Positions 1-7,863 of a stretch of 64,000 bases of DNA are shown here, piece after piece. Each line of letters starts with the position of its first letter. Position 1 is the stretch's first letter. The stretch is from Pseudomonadota bacterium (GTDB taxonomy: Bacteria > Pseudomonadota > Gammaproteobacteria > Steroidobacterales > Steroidobacteraceae). Both the position numbers and the translations under genes were made by a program. The stretch covers positions 1 to 64,000 of the forward strand of contig JAFEDU010000010.1 of the NCBI GenBank assembly GCA_018241425.1, in the 5' to 3' direction. Under the pieces are notes generated by a model, which was given only the letters and a program-made list of their open reading frames with translations, made no database searches and had not been told where the DNA came from.

Positions 1-81
1 TCCGCACCCCTTACCCTCCTGGGCAGAGTGCAGGATGTATCTGGCCTTAGTCAGGCTGGCGCAGCCTCATGGTGCGGTGCG
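1..81. other. Window edge after the BtuF-like gene
   Basis: No gene recognised. A short inverted repeat (AGGCTG/CAGCCT at 53-67) lies about 15 bases after the BtuF-like stop and might help end its transcript, but it has no T run. Confidence 0.3.
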
Positions 82-888
82 TCAGCGCAGACCCGCCCAC
101 TGGCGGATGAGCGTCTCGATGGCGTGCACGCCGTCGGTGAGCGCCGCGGGCCCGGGCTGCAGGATGATCGAGGACTTGATCTCGTGGACATGGCCGCCCC
201 GCACGGCCGGCATCGTGTCCCAGCCGGCGCGCGTGCGCAGCCGCTCGGGCCGGAACTTCTTCCCGCACCAGGAGGCGAGCACGATGTCGGGCGCGCGACG
301 CGGCACCTCGGCAGGATCGGCGATGATGCGGTTGCGTCCCAGGGACTGCGCCGCGAGCTCCGGGAAACAGTCCTCGCCGCCGGCGATGCCGATCAGTTCC
401 GAGACCCAGCGGATCCCCGAGATGAGCGGGTCGTCCCACTCCTCGAAGTACACACGCGGTCGGCGCGACAGTTGCGCGGCGCGCGCGCGGATCTCCCCGA
501 GGCCGCCCTCGAGCCGGTCCGCCAGCGCCACCGCTCTGGCCTCGCAGCCGATCATGCCGCCGAGCGTGCGGATCATCCGCAGGATGTCGGCGACGCTGCG
601 GTGGTTGAAGACGTGCACCTCGAGCCCGGCGCGCGCGAGCTCCGCGGCGATGTCGGCCTGCAGGTCGGAGAAGCTGAGGACCAGGTCCGGTTTGAGCCCG
701 ATGATGCGCTCGGTGCGCGCACTCGTGAACGCCGACACCTTCGGCTTCTCGCGCCGTGCCCGCGGCGGTCGCACCGTGAACCCGGAAATGCCGACGATGC
801 GCCGCTCCTCGCCCAGGAGGTACAGCGTCTCGGTGGTCTCCTCGGTGAGACACACGATCCGCTCCGGGTAGGTCGAGGTTGCGCTCAT
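82..888 (-). CDS. Cobalamin-binding-like (BtuF/TroA fold) protein
   Basis: Protein of about 268 residues resembling the BtuF/FepB type of periplasmic-binding fold that captures corrinoids or metal chelates. Visible family features are an N-terminal strand and turn (RIVCLTEETTETLYLLGE), a KPDLVLSFSD segment near residue 70 and a late APDIVLASWCGKKF segment, as in the two lobes of this class. There is no obvious signal peptide, which is common in a proteobacterial subgroup annotated as cobalamin-binding protein; such members may act in the cytoplasm. I chose ATG at 888; a GTG at 900 would add four residues. It is divergent from the YihY-family gene with only about 43 bases between them. No transporter genes adjoin it, so its substrate is inferred from fold alone. 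Confidence 0.7.
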   Translation of the reverse strand: MSATSTYPERIVCLTEETTETLYLLGEERRIVGISGFTVRPPRARREKPKVSAFTSARTERIIGLKPDLVLSFSDLQADIAAELARAGLEVHVFNHRSVADILRMIRTLGGMIGCEARAVALADRLEGGLGEIRARAAQLSRRPRVYFEEWDDPLISGIRWVSELIGIAGGEDCFPELAAQSLGRNRIIADPAEVPRRAPDIVLASWCGKKFRPERLRTRAGWDTMPAVRGGHVHEIKSSIILQPGPAALTDGVHAIETLIRQWAGLR

Positions 889-919
889 CGGGAATCCCAC
901 GGCTGCCGCTTTTGCACTG

Positions 920-925
920 TATCCT
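920..925 (+). promoter_or_regulatory. Possible -10 element immediately before the YihY-family gene
   Basis: TATCCT lies 6 bases before the ATG at 932. If used as a -10 element the transcript would start at or next to the start codon. No Shine-Dalgarno-like sequence is visible here. The assignment rests on one weak hexamer. Confidence 0.25.
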
Positions 926-931
926 TAAGCG

Positions 932-2278
932 ATGTGGCTGCGCATCTGGGCGTTACTTGACTGGTGTTTCTTCGGGCCGGCGTCGGCCCGGCCGGGACTG
1001 CTCGGCACCAGCCTGCGCGTGCTGCGCTACCCCTACGCGGTGCTGCGCGACCTGTCGCGCGGGGAGATCAACCTGCGCGCGATGGGCCTGGTGTACACCA
1101 CGCTCCTGTCGCTCATCCCGCTGCTCGCCTTCAGCTTCGCGATCCTGAAGATCTTCGGCGCGCGCCACGACCTCGAGCCGGTCGTGTTCGAGTTCTTCCG
1201 GCCGCTCGGCACCGCGGCCGCCCAGGAGCTCACCACGCGCGTGCTCGGCTTCGCCGGCCGGGTTTCGAGCGGCATCGTGGGCTCGCTCGGCCTCACGCTC
1301 CTGGTGTGGACCCTGATCGGCACCATCAAGAAGGTCGAGGACAGCTTCAACTTCCTCTGGCACGTGGAACAGCCGCGCAGCTTCGCGCGCCGCCTGGCCG
1401 AGTACACCGGCTTCCTGATCGCGGCCCCCATGATCCTGGTCGGGTTCGTGGGGCTGCTGCACGCCACCATGGCCGCAGCCCCGGTCCAGGAGGTGGTGCA
1501 CCTGCCGGTGCTGCAGCGGCTGCGCGGGGTGGGCATCGCGCTCGCCCCGTTCGCGATGGTGACGGCGTTCTTCACCGCGCTCTACATGATCGTGCCCAAC
1601 ACGCGCGTCCACTGGCGCGCCGCGCTCACCGGCGCCGTGGTGGGCGGGGTGCTATGGGTGTCGATGGGCAAGGTGTTCACCGCCTTCGTCGTCTATTCCA
1701 CGCGCCTGACGGTGGTGTACGCGGGCCTGTCCTTCGTGGTGGCGGCGCTGCTGTGGACCTACTTCGGCTGGCTGATCCTGCTCGCGGGCGCCCTGCTGGC
1801 CTTCTACCTGCAGAACCCCACCTACCTGCGCGTCGGGCTGCAGCCGCTGCGGCTCTCGGCCGTCGAGCTCGAGCAGCTGGCGCTGCGGCTCATGTACCTC
1901 ATCGGCCGCAGCCACGTCGCCGGCGGCCGGCGCTGGACCGTCAACCGCGTCGCCACCGAGCTCGGGCTCCCGGGCGTAGCCGTGGCGCAGATGACCTCGG
2001 CGCTGGAGCGGGCGGGGATCCTGGTGGTCAGCGACGACGACGAGCTGCTGCCCTCGCGCGACATCGGCCGCATCGAGGTGTACGACGTCCTCAACATCGC
2101 CCGTCACCTGGGGAGCGGGGTGGTGGCGCCGCGCCACCTGCCGGTGCCGGCGGTAGATCGCCTGCTGGCGCAGCTCGAGGACGTGCGCCGCAACCGCTGC
2201 GGCACGCTCACGCTGCGCGACCTGGTTGACGAGGCCCCGCGACCGCAGCTCACCGTGGCGCGCGGCACCGGGTCCTGA
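932..2278 (+). CDS. YihY/BrkB family inner-membrane protein
   Basis: 448 residues. The first 300 or so hold the six-helix core of the YihY/BrkB (UPF0761) family, once misnamed RNase BN. Recognisable marks are the early MGLVYTTLLSLIPLLAFSFA helix, the LVWTLIGTIKKVEDSFNFLW segment, the IVPNTRVHWRAALTGA loop and the last helix pair ending in LLAGALLAFYLQNP. The remaining ~150 residues look like a soluble cytoplasmic winged-helix-type extension (RRWTVNRVATELGLPGVAVA), seen in longer members. The biochemical function of the family is not settled; transport or envelope roles have been proposed. It stands alone, facing away from the BtuF-like gene and converging on pmbA. The start is the first ATG in frame. 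Confidence 0.85.
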   Translation: MWLRIWALLDWCFFGPASARPGLLGTSLRVLRYPYAVLRDLSRGEINLRAMGLVYTTLLSLIPLLAFSFAILKIFGARHDLEPVVFEFFRPLGTAAAQELTTRVLGFAGRVSSGIVGSLGLTLLVWTLIGTIKKVEDSFNFLWHVEQPRSFARRLAEYTGFLIAAPMILVGFVGLLHATMAAAPVQEVVHLPVLQRLRGVGIALAPFAMVTAFFTALYMIVPNTRVHWRAALTGAVVGGVLWVSMGKVFTAFVVYSTRLTVVYAGLSFVVAALLWTYFGWLILLAGALLAFYLQNPTYLRVGLQPLRLSAVELEQLALRLMYLIGRSHVAGGRRWTVNRVATELGLPGVAVAQMTSALERAGILVVSDDDELLPSRDIGRIEVYDVLNIARHLGSGVVAPRHLPVPAVDRLLAQLEDVRRNRCGTLTLRDLVDEAPRPQLTVARGTGS

Positions 2279-2291
2279 GGGTCAGCCCGGC

Positions 2292-3641
2292 CTATTCGCC
2301 CGCGATCGTCATCTCGCCGATGAGCAGGGAGCCGACGCGGATCCCGCCGCGCACGTCGACATCGTCGCCCAGGGCCACGATGTCGCGGAACATGCCCTTG
2401 AGGTTCCCGGCAACGGTGATCTCCTGCACCGGGTAGGCAAGCTCGCCGTTCTCGACCCAGAATCCGCTCGCGCCGCGCGAATAGTCCCCGGTGACGCCGT
2501 TGACGCCCTGCCCCATGAGCTCGGTGACCAAAAGGCCCGTGCCCAGGCGGGCGCGGAAGGCCCGCTCGTCCAGGGCACCGGAGCGCGTGGTCACGAGCAG
2601 GTTGTGCACGCCGCCGGCGTTGCCGGTGCTCTTCAGTCCCAGCCGGCGTGCCGAGTAGCTGCCGAGCACGTAGCCCTGGAGGACGCCTGAGGCCACCAGC
2701 TCACGGTCGTGCGTGGCCGCCCCCTCGCTGTCGAACGGGGCGCTGCCCAGGGCGCGCGGAATGTGCGGCCGCTCCTGCATCGAGAGGAACTGCGGGAATA
2801 CCTGCTGGCCGGCGGCCTCCAGGAGGAACGAGGCCTTGCGATACTGGGCGGGACCGGAGATCGCGCCGACGAACGAGCGCACCAGGCCGCGCGCCAGGTC
2901 CGGCGAGAACGCCACCGGGGCGCGGCGCGTGGTGAGGCGGCGTGCGCCCAGGCGGGCGAGCGCGCGCTCGCCCGCCGTGCGGCCGATGCGCACCACGTCC
3001 TCGAGCGCATCCGCGTTGCGAGCCACCGAGTACCAGTAGTCGCGCTGCATGTCATCGCCGTCCTGCGCGACCAGCGAGCAGCTCACGGAGTGGCTGGTGG
3101 TCGAGTAGCCGCCGACAAACCCCAGCGAGTTGCCGTAGATGCCGCTGCCGCGCTGCGTCCCAACCGAGGCACCCTCGGAGTTGCTGACGCGCGCATCCAC
3201 GGCAAGGCCCGCGGCCTCGCACTCGCGCGCGAGCTCGATGGCGCGCTCGGGCGTCAGGTCCCAGGGGTGGTCGAGATCCAGGTCCGGCACGCTGCGCGCC
3301 AGCAGCTCAGGCTCGATGAGCCCGGCATACGGGTCCTCGGCGGTGTAGCGGGCGATCGCACAGGCCTTGCTGACGGTCTCGCGAACCGCAGCCGCGGTCA
3401 GGTCCGCGGTGCTGGCCGAGCCCTTGCGCTTGCCGAAGTACACGGTGACCGAGAGCCCCTTGTCGCGCTGGTACTCGACGGTGTCGACCTCGCGCAGGCG
3501 CACGTTCACCGACAGGCCCTGGCTCACCGAGACGTCCGCCTCGGCCTGGGATGCGCCCTGCTGCTGCGCCTCCTCGAGGGCGAGGCGCGCCACGTCGGCG
3601 AGCGGGCGCAGGTCGGGGTTCAGGGCGGGGGTTTCGGTCAT
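2292..3641 (-). CDS. pmbA: PmbA/TldE, regulatory partner of the TldD metalloprotease
   Basis: 449 residues, matching the usual ~450. Belongs to the TldD/PmbA (U62) family; PmbA pairs with TldD to process small modified peptides and was found through microcin B17 maturation and CcdA turnover. The C-terminal half shows the expected sequence (SEGAATHDRELVASGVLQGY, STGNAGGVHNLLV, GVNGVTGDYSRGASGFWVENGEL). The HExxxH zinc motif of TldD is absent, as normal for PmbA. The open frame runs far upstream to about 4193, but ATG at 3641 gives the family N-terminus and clears the divergent darP. Its partner tldD lies about 4 kb away at 7864-9318 on the same strand. The pmbA/darP head-to-head pair is conserved in gammaproteobacteria. 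Confidence 0.92.
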   Translation of the reverse strand: MTETPALNPDLRPLADVARLALEEAQQQGASQAEADVSVSQGLSVNVRLREVDTVEYQRDKGLSVTVYFGKRKGSASTADLTAAAVRETVSKACAIARYTAEDPYAGLIEPELLARSVPDLDLDHPWDLTPERAIELARECEAAGLAVDARVSNSEGASVGTQRGSGIYGNSLGFVGGYSTTSHSVSCSLVAQDGDDMQRDYWYSVARNADALEDVVRIGRTAGERALARLGARRLTTRRAPVAFSPDLARGLVRSFVGAISGPAQYRKASFLLEAAGQQVFPQFLSMQERPHIPRALGSAPFDSEGAATHDRELVASGVLQGYVLGSYSARRLGLKSTGNAGGVHNLLVTTRSGALDERAFRARLGTGLLVTELMGQGVNGVTGDYSRGASGFWVENGELAYPVQEITVAGNLKGMFRDIVALGDDVDVRGGIRVGSLLIGEMTIAGE

Positions 3642-3725
3642 CGGGCGTGATTCGCAGGCGGTGTTGGGCTTTAATTGTAGCAGCGGGCACGAATTCAACC
3701 GACCCAAGGCACGGACCGGCGAAGA

Positions 3726-4256
3726 ATGCGCAGACGAACCGACAGCGAGGACGAGGCCACGGCCGAGGAGCCGGGGCGGCCGAGCAAGAGCGCCCGCAAG
3801 CGGGAGGCCCACGCCGCGCAGGACCTCGGCGAGGAGCTGCTGCGGCTGCGCGAGTCGGACCTGGTGGCGCTCAACCTGCCCGAGACGCTCGCCGAGGCGG
3901 TGCGCCTGGGCCGGCGCATCACCAGCCGCGCCGGGGCGGCGCGCCAGCGCCAGTACATCGGCAAGCTGATGCGCGACATCGACACCGAGCCGATCCGCGC
4001 CGCACTCAATGCGCGCAGCGCCCTCGACGCGCGTGGCACCGAGGAGTTCAAGCGCATCGAGGGCTGGCGCGCGCGCCTCGTCCGCGAGGGTGCACCGGCG
4101 CTCGAGGAACTGCGGCGCTGGCATCCTGACATCAACGCCGCCGAGTGGGCGCAGCGCATCAGCCGTGCGCAGGCCGAGCAAGCGGGCGGCCACGCCGCGG
4201 GCGCGGGACGCGAGCTGTTTCGCGCTTTGCGGGCATTGTTCGCTACAATGCCCTGA
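3726..4256 (+). CDS. darP: DarP (YjgA), dual-action ribosomal maturation protein
   Basis: 176 residues, normal length. DarP binds late 50S precursors and promotes maturation of the peptidyl-transferase centre. The signature N-terminal PSKSARKREAHAAQDLGEEL is followed by the family core LVALNLPETLAEAVRLGRRI and RQRQYIGKLMRDID. A later hydrophilic region contains the family-typical LRRWHPDIN near residue 130. It is divergent from pmbA, as in E. coli. Its TGA overlaps the purE ATG by one base (TGATG), so it may be cotranscribed with purEK, although purE also has a possible promoter inside the darP 3' end. Confidence 0.93.
   Translation: MRRRTDSEDEATAEEPGRPSKSARKREAHAAQDLGEELLRLRESDLVALNLPETLAEAVRLGRRITSRAGAARQRQYIGKLMRDIDTEPIRAALNARSALDARGTEEFKRIEGWRARLVREGAPALEELRRWHPDINAAEWAQRISRAQAEQAGGHAAGAGRELFRALRALFATMP
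4244..4249 (+). promoter_or_regulatory. Possible -10 element for purE
   Basis: TACAAT lies 6 bases before the purE ATG, inside the darP coding end. It is one mismatch from TATAAT. No good -35 is present at 16-18 bases. If it is active, the purE transcript would be essentially leaderless. Confidence 0.35.
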
Positions 4257-4753
4257 TGCAACCGCTGGTCGGCATCATCATGGGTTCGTCTTCCGACTGG
4301 GAGACGATGCAGGGCGCCGCCGACATGCTCGACCAGCTCGCCATCGTCTACGAGGTGCGCGTCGTGTCGGCGCACCGCACGCCCGACCTCCTGTTTGAAT
4401 ACGCCGCGTCCGCCCAGGAGCGGGGCCTCGAGGTGCTGATCGCCGGTGCGGGCGGCGCCGCGCACCTGCCGGGCATGACCGCCGCCAAGACGCGCCTGCC
4501 GGTGCTCGGGGTGCCGGTGCAGTCCAAGGCGCTCGGCGGCATCGACTCGCTGCTGTCGATCGCGCAGATGCCGGCCGGCATCCCCGTGGCGACCTTCGCC
4601 ATCGGGCCGGCGGGCGCCAGCAACGCGGCCCTGTTCGCGGCCGCCATCCTTGCCAACAAGTATCCGCAGGCGGCCTCCGCGCTCGACGGTTTCCGCGCGC
4701 GCCAGACGGCCGGGGTGCTCAAGAACCCCGACCCGCGCGTCCCGCGCTCATGA
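4256..4753 (+). CDS. purE: N5-carboxyaminoimidazole ribonucleotide mutase (PurE)
   Basis: 165 residues. PurE moves the carboxyl group of N5-CAIR to C4, giving CAIR in de novo purine synthesis. Class I features are present: GIIMGSSSDWETM at the N-terminus (phosphate-binding serines), VVSAHRTPDLLFEYA with the catalytic histidine near residue 45, and the GAGGAAHLPGM loop. ATG at 4256 is chosen because it begins this family N-terminus; the frame is open further upstream inside darP. The gene overlaps darP by one base and purK by four (ATGA), so purE and purK are translationally coupled and act in successive steps. Confidence 0.96.
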   Translation: MQPLVGIIMGSSSDWETMQGAADMLDQLAIVYEVRVVSAHRTPDLLFEYAASAQERGLEVLIAGAGGAAHLPGMTAAKTRLPVLGVPVQSKALGGIDSLLSIAQMPAGIPVATFAIGPAGASNAALFAAAILANKYPQAASALDGFRARQTAGVLKNPDPRVPRS

Positions 4754-5856
4754 CCGTCGGCATCGTCGGGGCCGGCCAGCTCGGCCGCATGCTGGCATTG
4801 GCGGGCTATCCGCTCGGCCTCGACTTCCTGTGCCTGGACCCGGTGCGCGAGGCTCCCGCAGGCCAGGTCGCCCCGCTGCTCAGCGGTGCGTTCACCGACC
4901 GCAGGCTACTCACGCAGCTCGCGCGCCGCTGCGAGGTGGTCACCTTCGACTGGGAAAACGTCTCGGTCGAGAGCCTTGCCACCATGCGCCGCGCCCACGG
5001 CGCGCGCATCTGCCCGCCGGTGGCCGCGCTCGCAACCGGCCAGGACCGCGTGGCGGAGAAGCGGCTGTTCGGGAAGCTCGGGGTCCCCACCACCCGCTGG
5101 CGGGCGGTGGACTCGCGCCGTCAGCTGATGCGCGCGCTCACGGACATTGGGCTGCCGGGCGTTCTCAAGACGCGCCGCCTGGGGTACGACGGCAAGGGCC
5201 AGGCGGTGATCGGCAGCCCCGCCGATGCCGAGCGCGCCTTCGCCGCGCTCGGCGCGGTGCCTCTCATCTACGAGGAGCGCGTACCCTTCGACTGCGAGGT
5301 CTCGATCATCGGCGCGCGCTCCACCAGCGGCGAGACCGTCATCTACCCGCTGTGCGGCAACGTGCACGCGCAGGGGATCCTGCGCCTGACGCGCGCCCCG
5401 TACGGACCCGCCGCCTGGCAACGCCGCGCGGCCACCTACCTTGAGCGCCTGCTCGAGCACTTCGACTACGCCGGCATCCTCACCATCGAGTTCTTCGTGC
5501 GCCGCGGGCGGCTGATCGCCAACGAGATCGCCCCGCGCGTGCACAACTCCGGCCACTGGACCATCGAGGGTGCGGCCACGAGCCAGTTCGAGAACCACCT
5601 GCGGGCGATCCTGGGCCTGCCTCTCGGCAGCACCCGCGCCCTGGGTCACGCGGCGATGATCAACCTCATCGGCAGCGTCCCGCCGCGGGAGCAGCTGCTG
5701 AAGGTCCCGGGGCTGCACCTGCACGACTACGGCAAGGAGGCCCGGCCCGGCCGCAAGGTAGGGCACGTGACGCTGGTGGAGCCTTCCGCAGCGCGGCGCG
5801 ATGCCCGGGCCCTGGACCTGATCGAGAAATTGGCCGCAGGCGTGGGCATCCCGTAA
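4750..5856 (+). CDS. purK: N5-carboxyaminoimidazole ribonucleotide synthase (PurK)
   Basis: 368 residues, an ATP-grasp enzyme that makes N5-CAIR from AIR, bicarbonate and ATP, the substrate of PurE. The N-terminal GIVGAGQLGRMLALAG is the preATP-grasp nucleotide loop. Ligand-binding segments include LKTRRLGYDGKGQ near residue 140, YEERVPFDCEVSII near 175, and the metal-binding FFVRRGRLIANEIAPRVHNS near 245-265. The C-terminal domain with LHDYGKEARPGRKVGHVTL is typical. It begins within the purE stop. The next gene starts 22 bases after its stop and is probably in the same transcript. Confidence 0.96.
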   Translation: MTVGIVGAGQLGRMLALAGYPLGLDFLCLDPVREAPAGQVAPLLSGAFTDRRLLTQLARRCEVVTFDWENVSVESLATMRRAHGARICPPVAALATGQDRVAEKRLFGKLGVPTTRWRAVDSRRQLMRALTDIGLPGVLKTRRLGYDGKGQAVIGSPADAERAFAALGAVPLIYEERVPFDCEVSIIGARSTSGETVIYPLCGNVHAQGILRLTRAPYGPAAWQRRAATYLERLLEHFDYAGILTIEFFVRRGRLIANEIAPRVHNSGHWTIEGAATSQFENHLRAILGLPLGSTRALGHAAMINLIGSVPPREQLLKVPGLHLHDYGKEARPGRKVGHVTLVEPSAARRDARALDLIEKLAAGVGIP

Positions 5857-5878
5857 CATCGGTTGCGAGCCCACACGC

Positions 5879-7183
5879 ATGTACCTGGAACCCTTCAAGC
5901 TCAAGGAGTTGCCGTTCCGGCTGAGCCCGGACCCCGCCTTCCTGTACCTGTCGAAACAGCATGCACGCGCCAAGGCGTACATGGAGTCGACGATCTGGTT
6001 CACGGACGGGTTCGTGGTGATCACCGGCGAGATCGGCTCCGGCAAGACCACGCTCATCGAGTCCTTCCTGAAGGAGGTGCCCTCGGACGTGGTGGTGGCG
6101 CAGATCAACCAGACCCAGGTCACCGCGATCGACTTCCTGCAGGCCGTGCTGGCGCAGTTCGGCTTCTCGCCGTTCAAGATGCGCAAGGCCGAGCTCATCA
6201 ACACGCTCAACAACTTCCTCATCGAGCAGTACGCAGCCGGGCGGCGCGTGCTGCTGATCGTCGATGAGGCGCAGAACCTCTCCATGCGCGTGCTGGAGGA
6301 GATCCGCATGCTCTCGGGGGTGGAGACCACCAAGGACAAGGTGCTGCGCATCATCCTCGCCGGCCAGCCGGAGCTGAACGACAAGCTGGACGCGCCGGAG
6401 CTCGAGCAGCTGACGCAGCGCGTGCGCCTGCGCTTCCACCTGCAGACGCTCAGCGAGGAGGAGACCCGCGCCTACATCCAGCACCGCCTGGAGGTGGCCG
6501 GGGCCGGGGACCGCGAGCTGTTTGCCGCCGACACCTACCCCGAGATCTACAAGTACACCGGCGGCGTACCCCGGCTCATCAACACGCTGTGCGACACGGC
6601 GATGATGGCCGCCTTCACCGCCGACCGCGCGACCGTCACGCGCGCCGACATCGCCAGCGCGGTCGCCGAGCTGCAGTGGGTCGACTTCGCGCACCGGCCA
6701 CGGCACCAGGCGGCCGAGGCGGAACGCCTGCCGCCTCGCCCGCCGGTCGCCGCCGACGGCCGCCCGGCGCTCGCGCGCCTGCTGGTGGCCACCGACGGCC
6801 GCACCGTGCAGGAGATCGCGCTGCGCACCGGGCGCATGATCGTCGGCCGCACCCCCGACAACGACATCCACATCGACAGCCGCTTCATCAGTCGCCATCA
6901 CTGCCAGATCATCACGACGCCGCACTCCTGCGTGGTCGAGGACCTGAACAGCACCAACGGCATCTTCGTGAAGTCCAACCGCGTGCGCCGTCACTACCTC
7001 AACGATGGCGACGTGGTACTGGTGGGCAAGCACGAGCTCATCTACATCGACGAGCGCGCGGCGCGCTCCGCGCGCACTATCTCGGACACCATGCCCGGCC
7101 TGCAGGCGCTGCGCGACAGCGCCCCGGGTGACGAAGAGCACGAAGAGGAAGAAGACGCCACCCAGGCGCCGCTCAAGAAGTGA
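5879..7183 (+). CDS. ExeA/GspA-type AAA ATPase with C-terminal FHA domain
   Basis: 434 residues in two modules. Residues 1 to ~270 are an ExeA/GspA-like ATPase of the kind linked to secretion and polysaccharide-export loci: opening MYLEPFKLKELPFRLSPDP, Walker A GEIGSGKT at 50-57, Walker B LLIVDE at 125-130, and GGVPRLINTLCD near 228. Residues ~299-391 are a forkhead-associated domain with IVGRTPDNDIHIDS, SRFISRHH and LNSTNGIFV, the conserved residues that read phosphothreonine. A proline- and alanine-rich linker joins them, and the tail is acidic. The ATPase probably responds to a phosphorylated partner, but no Ser/Thr kinase or secretion gene is nearby. It follows purK by 22 bases. Confidence 0.85.
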   Translation: MYLEPFKLKELPFRLSPDPAFLYLSKQHARAKAYMESTIWFTDGFVVITGEIGSGKTTLIESFLKEVPSDVVVAQINQTQVTAIDFLQAVLAQFGFSPFKMRKAELINTLNNFLIEQYAAGRRVLLIVDEAQNLSMRVLEEIRMLSGVETTKDKVLRIILAGQPELNDKLDAPELEQLTQRVRLRFHLQTLSEEETRAYIQHRLEVAGAGDRELFAADTYPEIYKYTGGVPRLINTLCDTAMMAAFTADRATVTRADIASAVAELQWVDFAHRPRHQAAEAERLPPRPPVAADGRPALARLLVATDGRTVQEIALRTGRMIVGRTPDNDIHIDSRFISRHHCQIITTPHSCVVEDLNSTNGIFVKSNRVRRHYLNDGDVVLVGKHELIYIDERAARSARTISDTMPGLQALRDSAPGDEEHEEEEDATQAPLKK

Positions 7184-7210
7184 GCCGCGCGCGCGGTGCG
7201 CGCGCAATCC

Positions 7211-7450
7211 CTACAACTTGTCCCGGCCGAGCGAATCCGGGTCGGCGTAGCGCGAGCGCAGCGCGCGGTAGTCGCGCCGCCGCAGGAGCAGCACCACACC
7301 CAGGAGCAGCAGCAGGAAGCCGGCCGCGCCGATGAGCAGGCTGAGGAACCCGTGCGCGGCGGCGAGATAGCTGCCACCGAGCAACGCCAGCCCACAGATT
7401 ATGTAGAACCAGGGCAGGCCTTCGTAGACGGGGCGCGAGAACTGCGGCAT
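7211..7450 (-). CDS. Small two-helix membrane protein, unknown function
   Basis: 79 residues with two hydrophobic helices, about 14-33 (WFYIICGLALLGGSYLAA) and 36-56 (LSLLIGAAGFLLLLLGVVLL), then a basic tail RRRDYRALRSRYADPD that should face the cytoplasm. It converges on the FHA-ATPase gene with 27 bases between stops. I do not recognise a characterised family; similar short proteins are annotated as hypothetical in high-GC proteobacteria. Confidence 0.6.
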   Translation of the reverse strand: MPQFSRPVYEGLPWFYIICGLALLGGSYLAAAHGFLSLLIGAAGFLLLLLGVVLLLRRRDYRALRSRYADPDSLGRDKL

Positions 7451-7528
7451 GGCCGCATCCTAACGCCACCGGGGCCGGTGTTGGAACAGACCTTGCCGCG
7501 CCCGGGGGCGCGGCCGTGTCAGGACGTG

Positions 7529-7690
7529 TTAGCCCAGGCCCAGCATGCGCGCCAGGCGCTCGAGCAGCGTCGGCTTCCAGCCGTCCACGCCGTAATCGGT
7601 CTGCGGCTTCTTGCGGCGCGCCACTTCGGCGACCAGGTCCGCGGGCAGCTTCAGCTGCGGGGTATCGATGGTGGCGTCTTCCAGATGCAT
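7529..7690 (-). CDS. Small hypothetical protein
   Basis: 53 residues from ATG at 7690, which has a good ribosome-binding site (GAAGGA about 7 bases upstream); a start at 7714 would add eight residues. The sequence has charged, proline-containing blocks (LKLPADLVAEVARRKK) and a WKPTLLERLARMLGL tail that could form an amphipathic helix. No signal peptide, membrane helix or known motif. It lies between two minus-strand genes with its own untranslated flanks. Confidence 0.45.
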   Translation of the reverse strand: MHLEDATIDTPQLKLPADLVAEVARRKKPQTDYGVDGWKPTLLERLARMLGLG

Positions 7691-7863
7691 CGCAGGTCCT
7701 TCAGGTTGTCGCATTTGCCTTGTCGTCCGTGGGGCAACGTTACGGAGTCGGCGCGGGCGCCGACGTGTGGGGAATCACACTTGTGGAGCGCGTAGATTAT
7801 GTCCGCGCGCGCGGCCGCGCACCCTGTCAGCTTGTGACGACGCCCGTCCGGTGGTGAGTTAAA
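7691..7863. other. Spacer between tldD and the small orphan gene
   Basis: 173 bases without a gene. It holds an inverted repeat GTCGGCGC/GCGCCGAC (7747-7764) downstream of tldD on the minus strand, without a T run, and an isolated AT-rich TAGATTAT. Neither is a clear terminator or promoter. Confidence 0.3.

Noticed and set aside
3642..4193. N-terminal extension of pmbA to 4193
   Set aside because: It would run through the divergent darP gene and has no similarity to the PmbA N-terminus.
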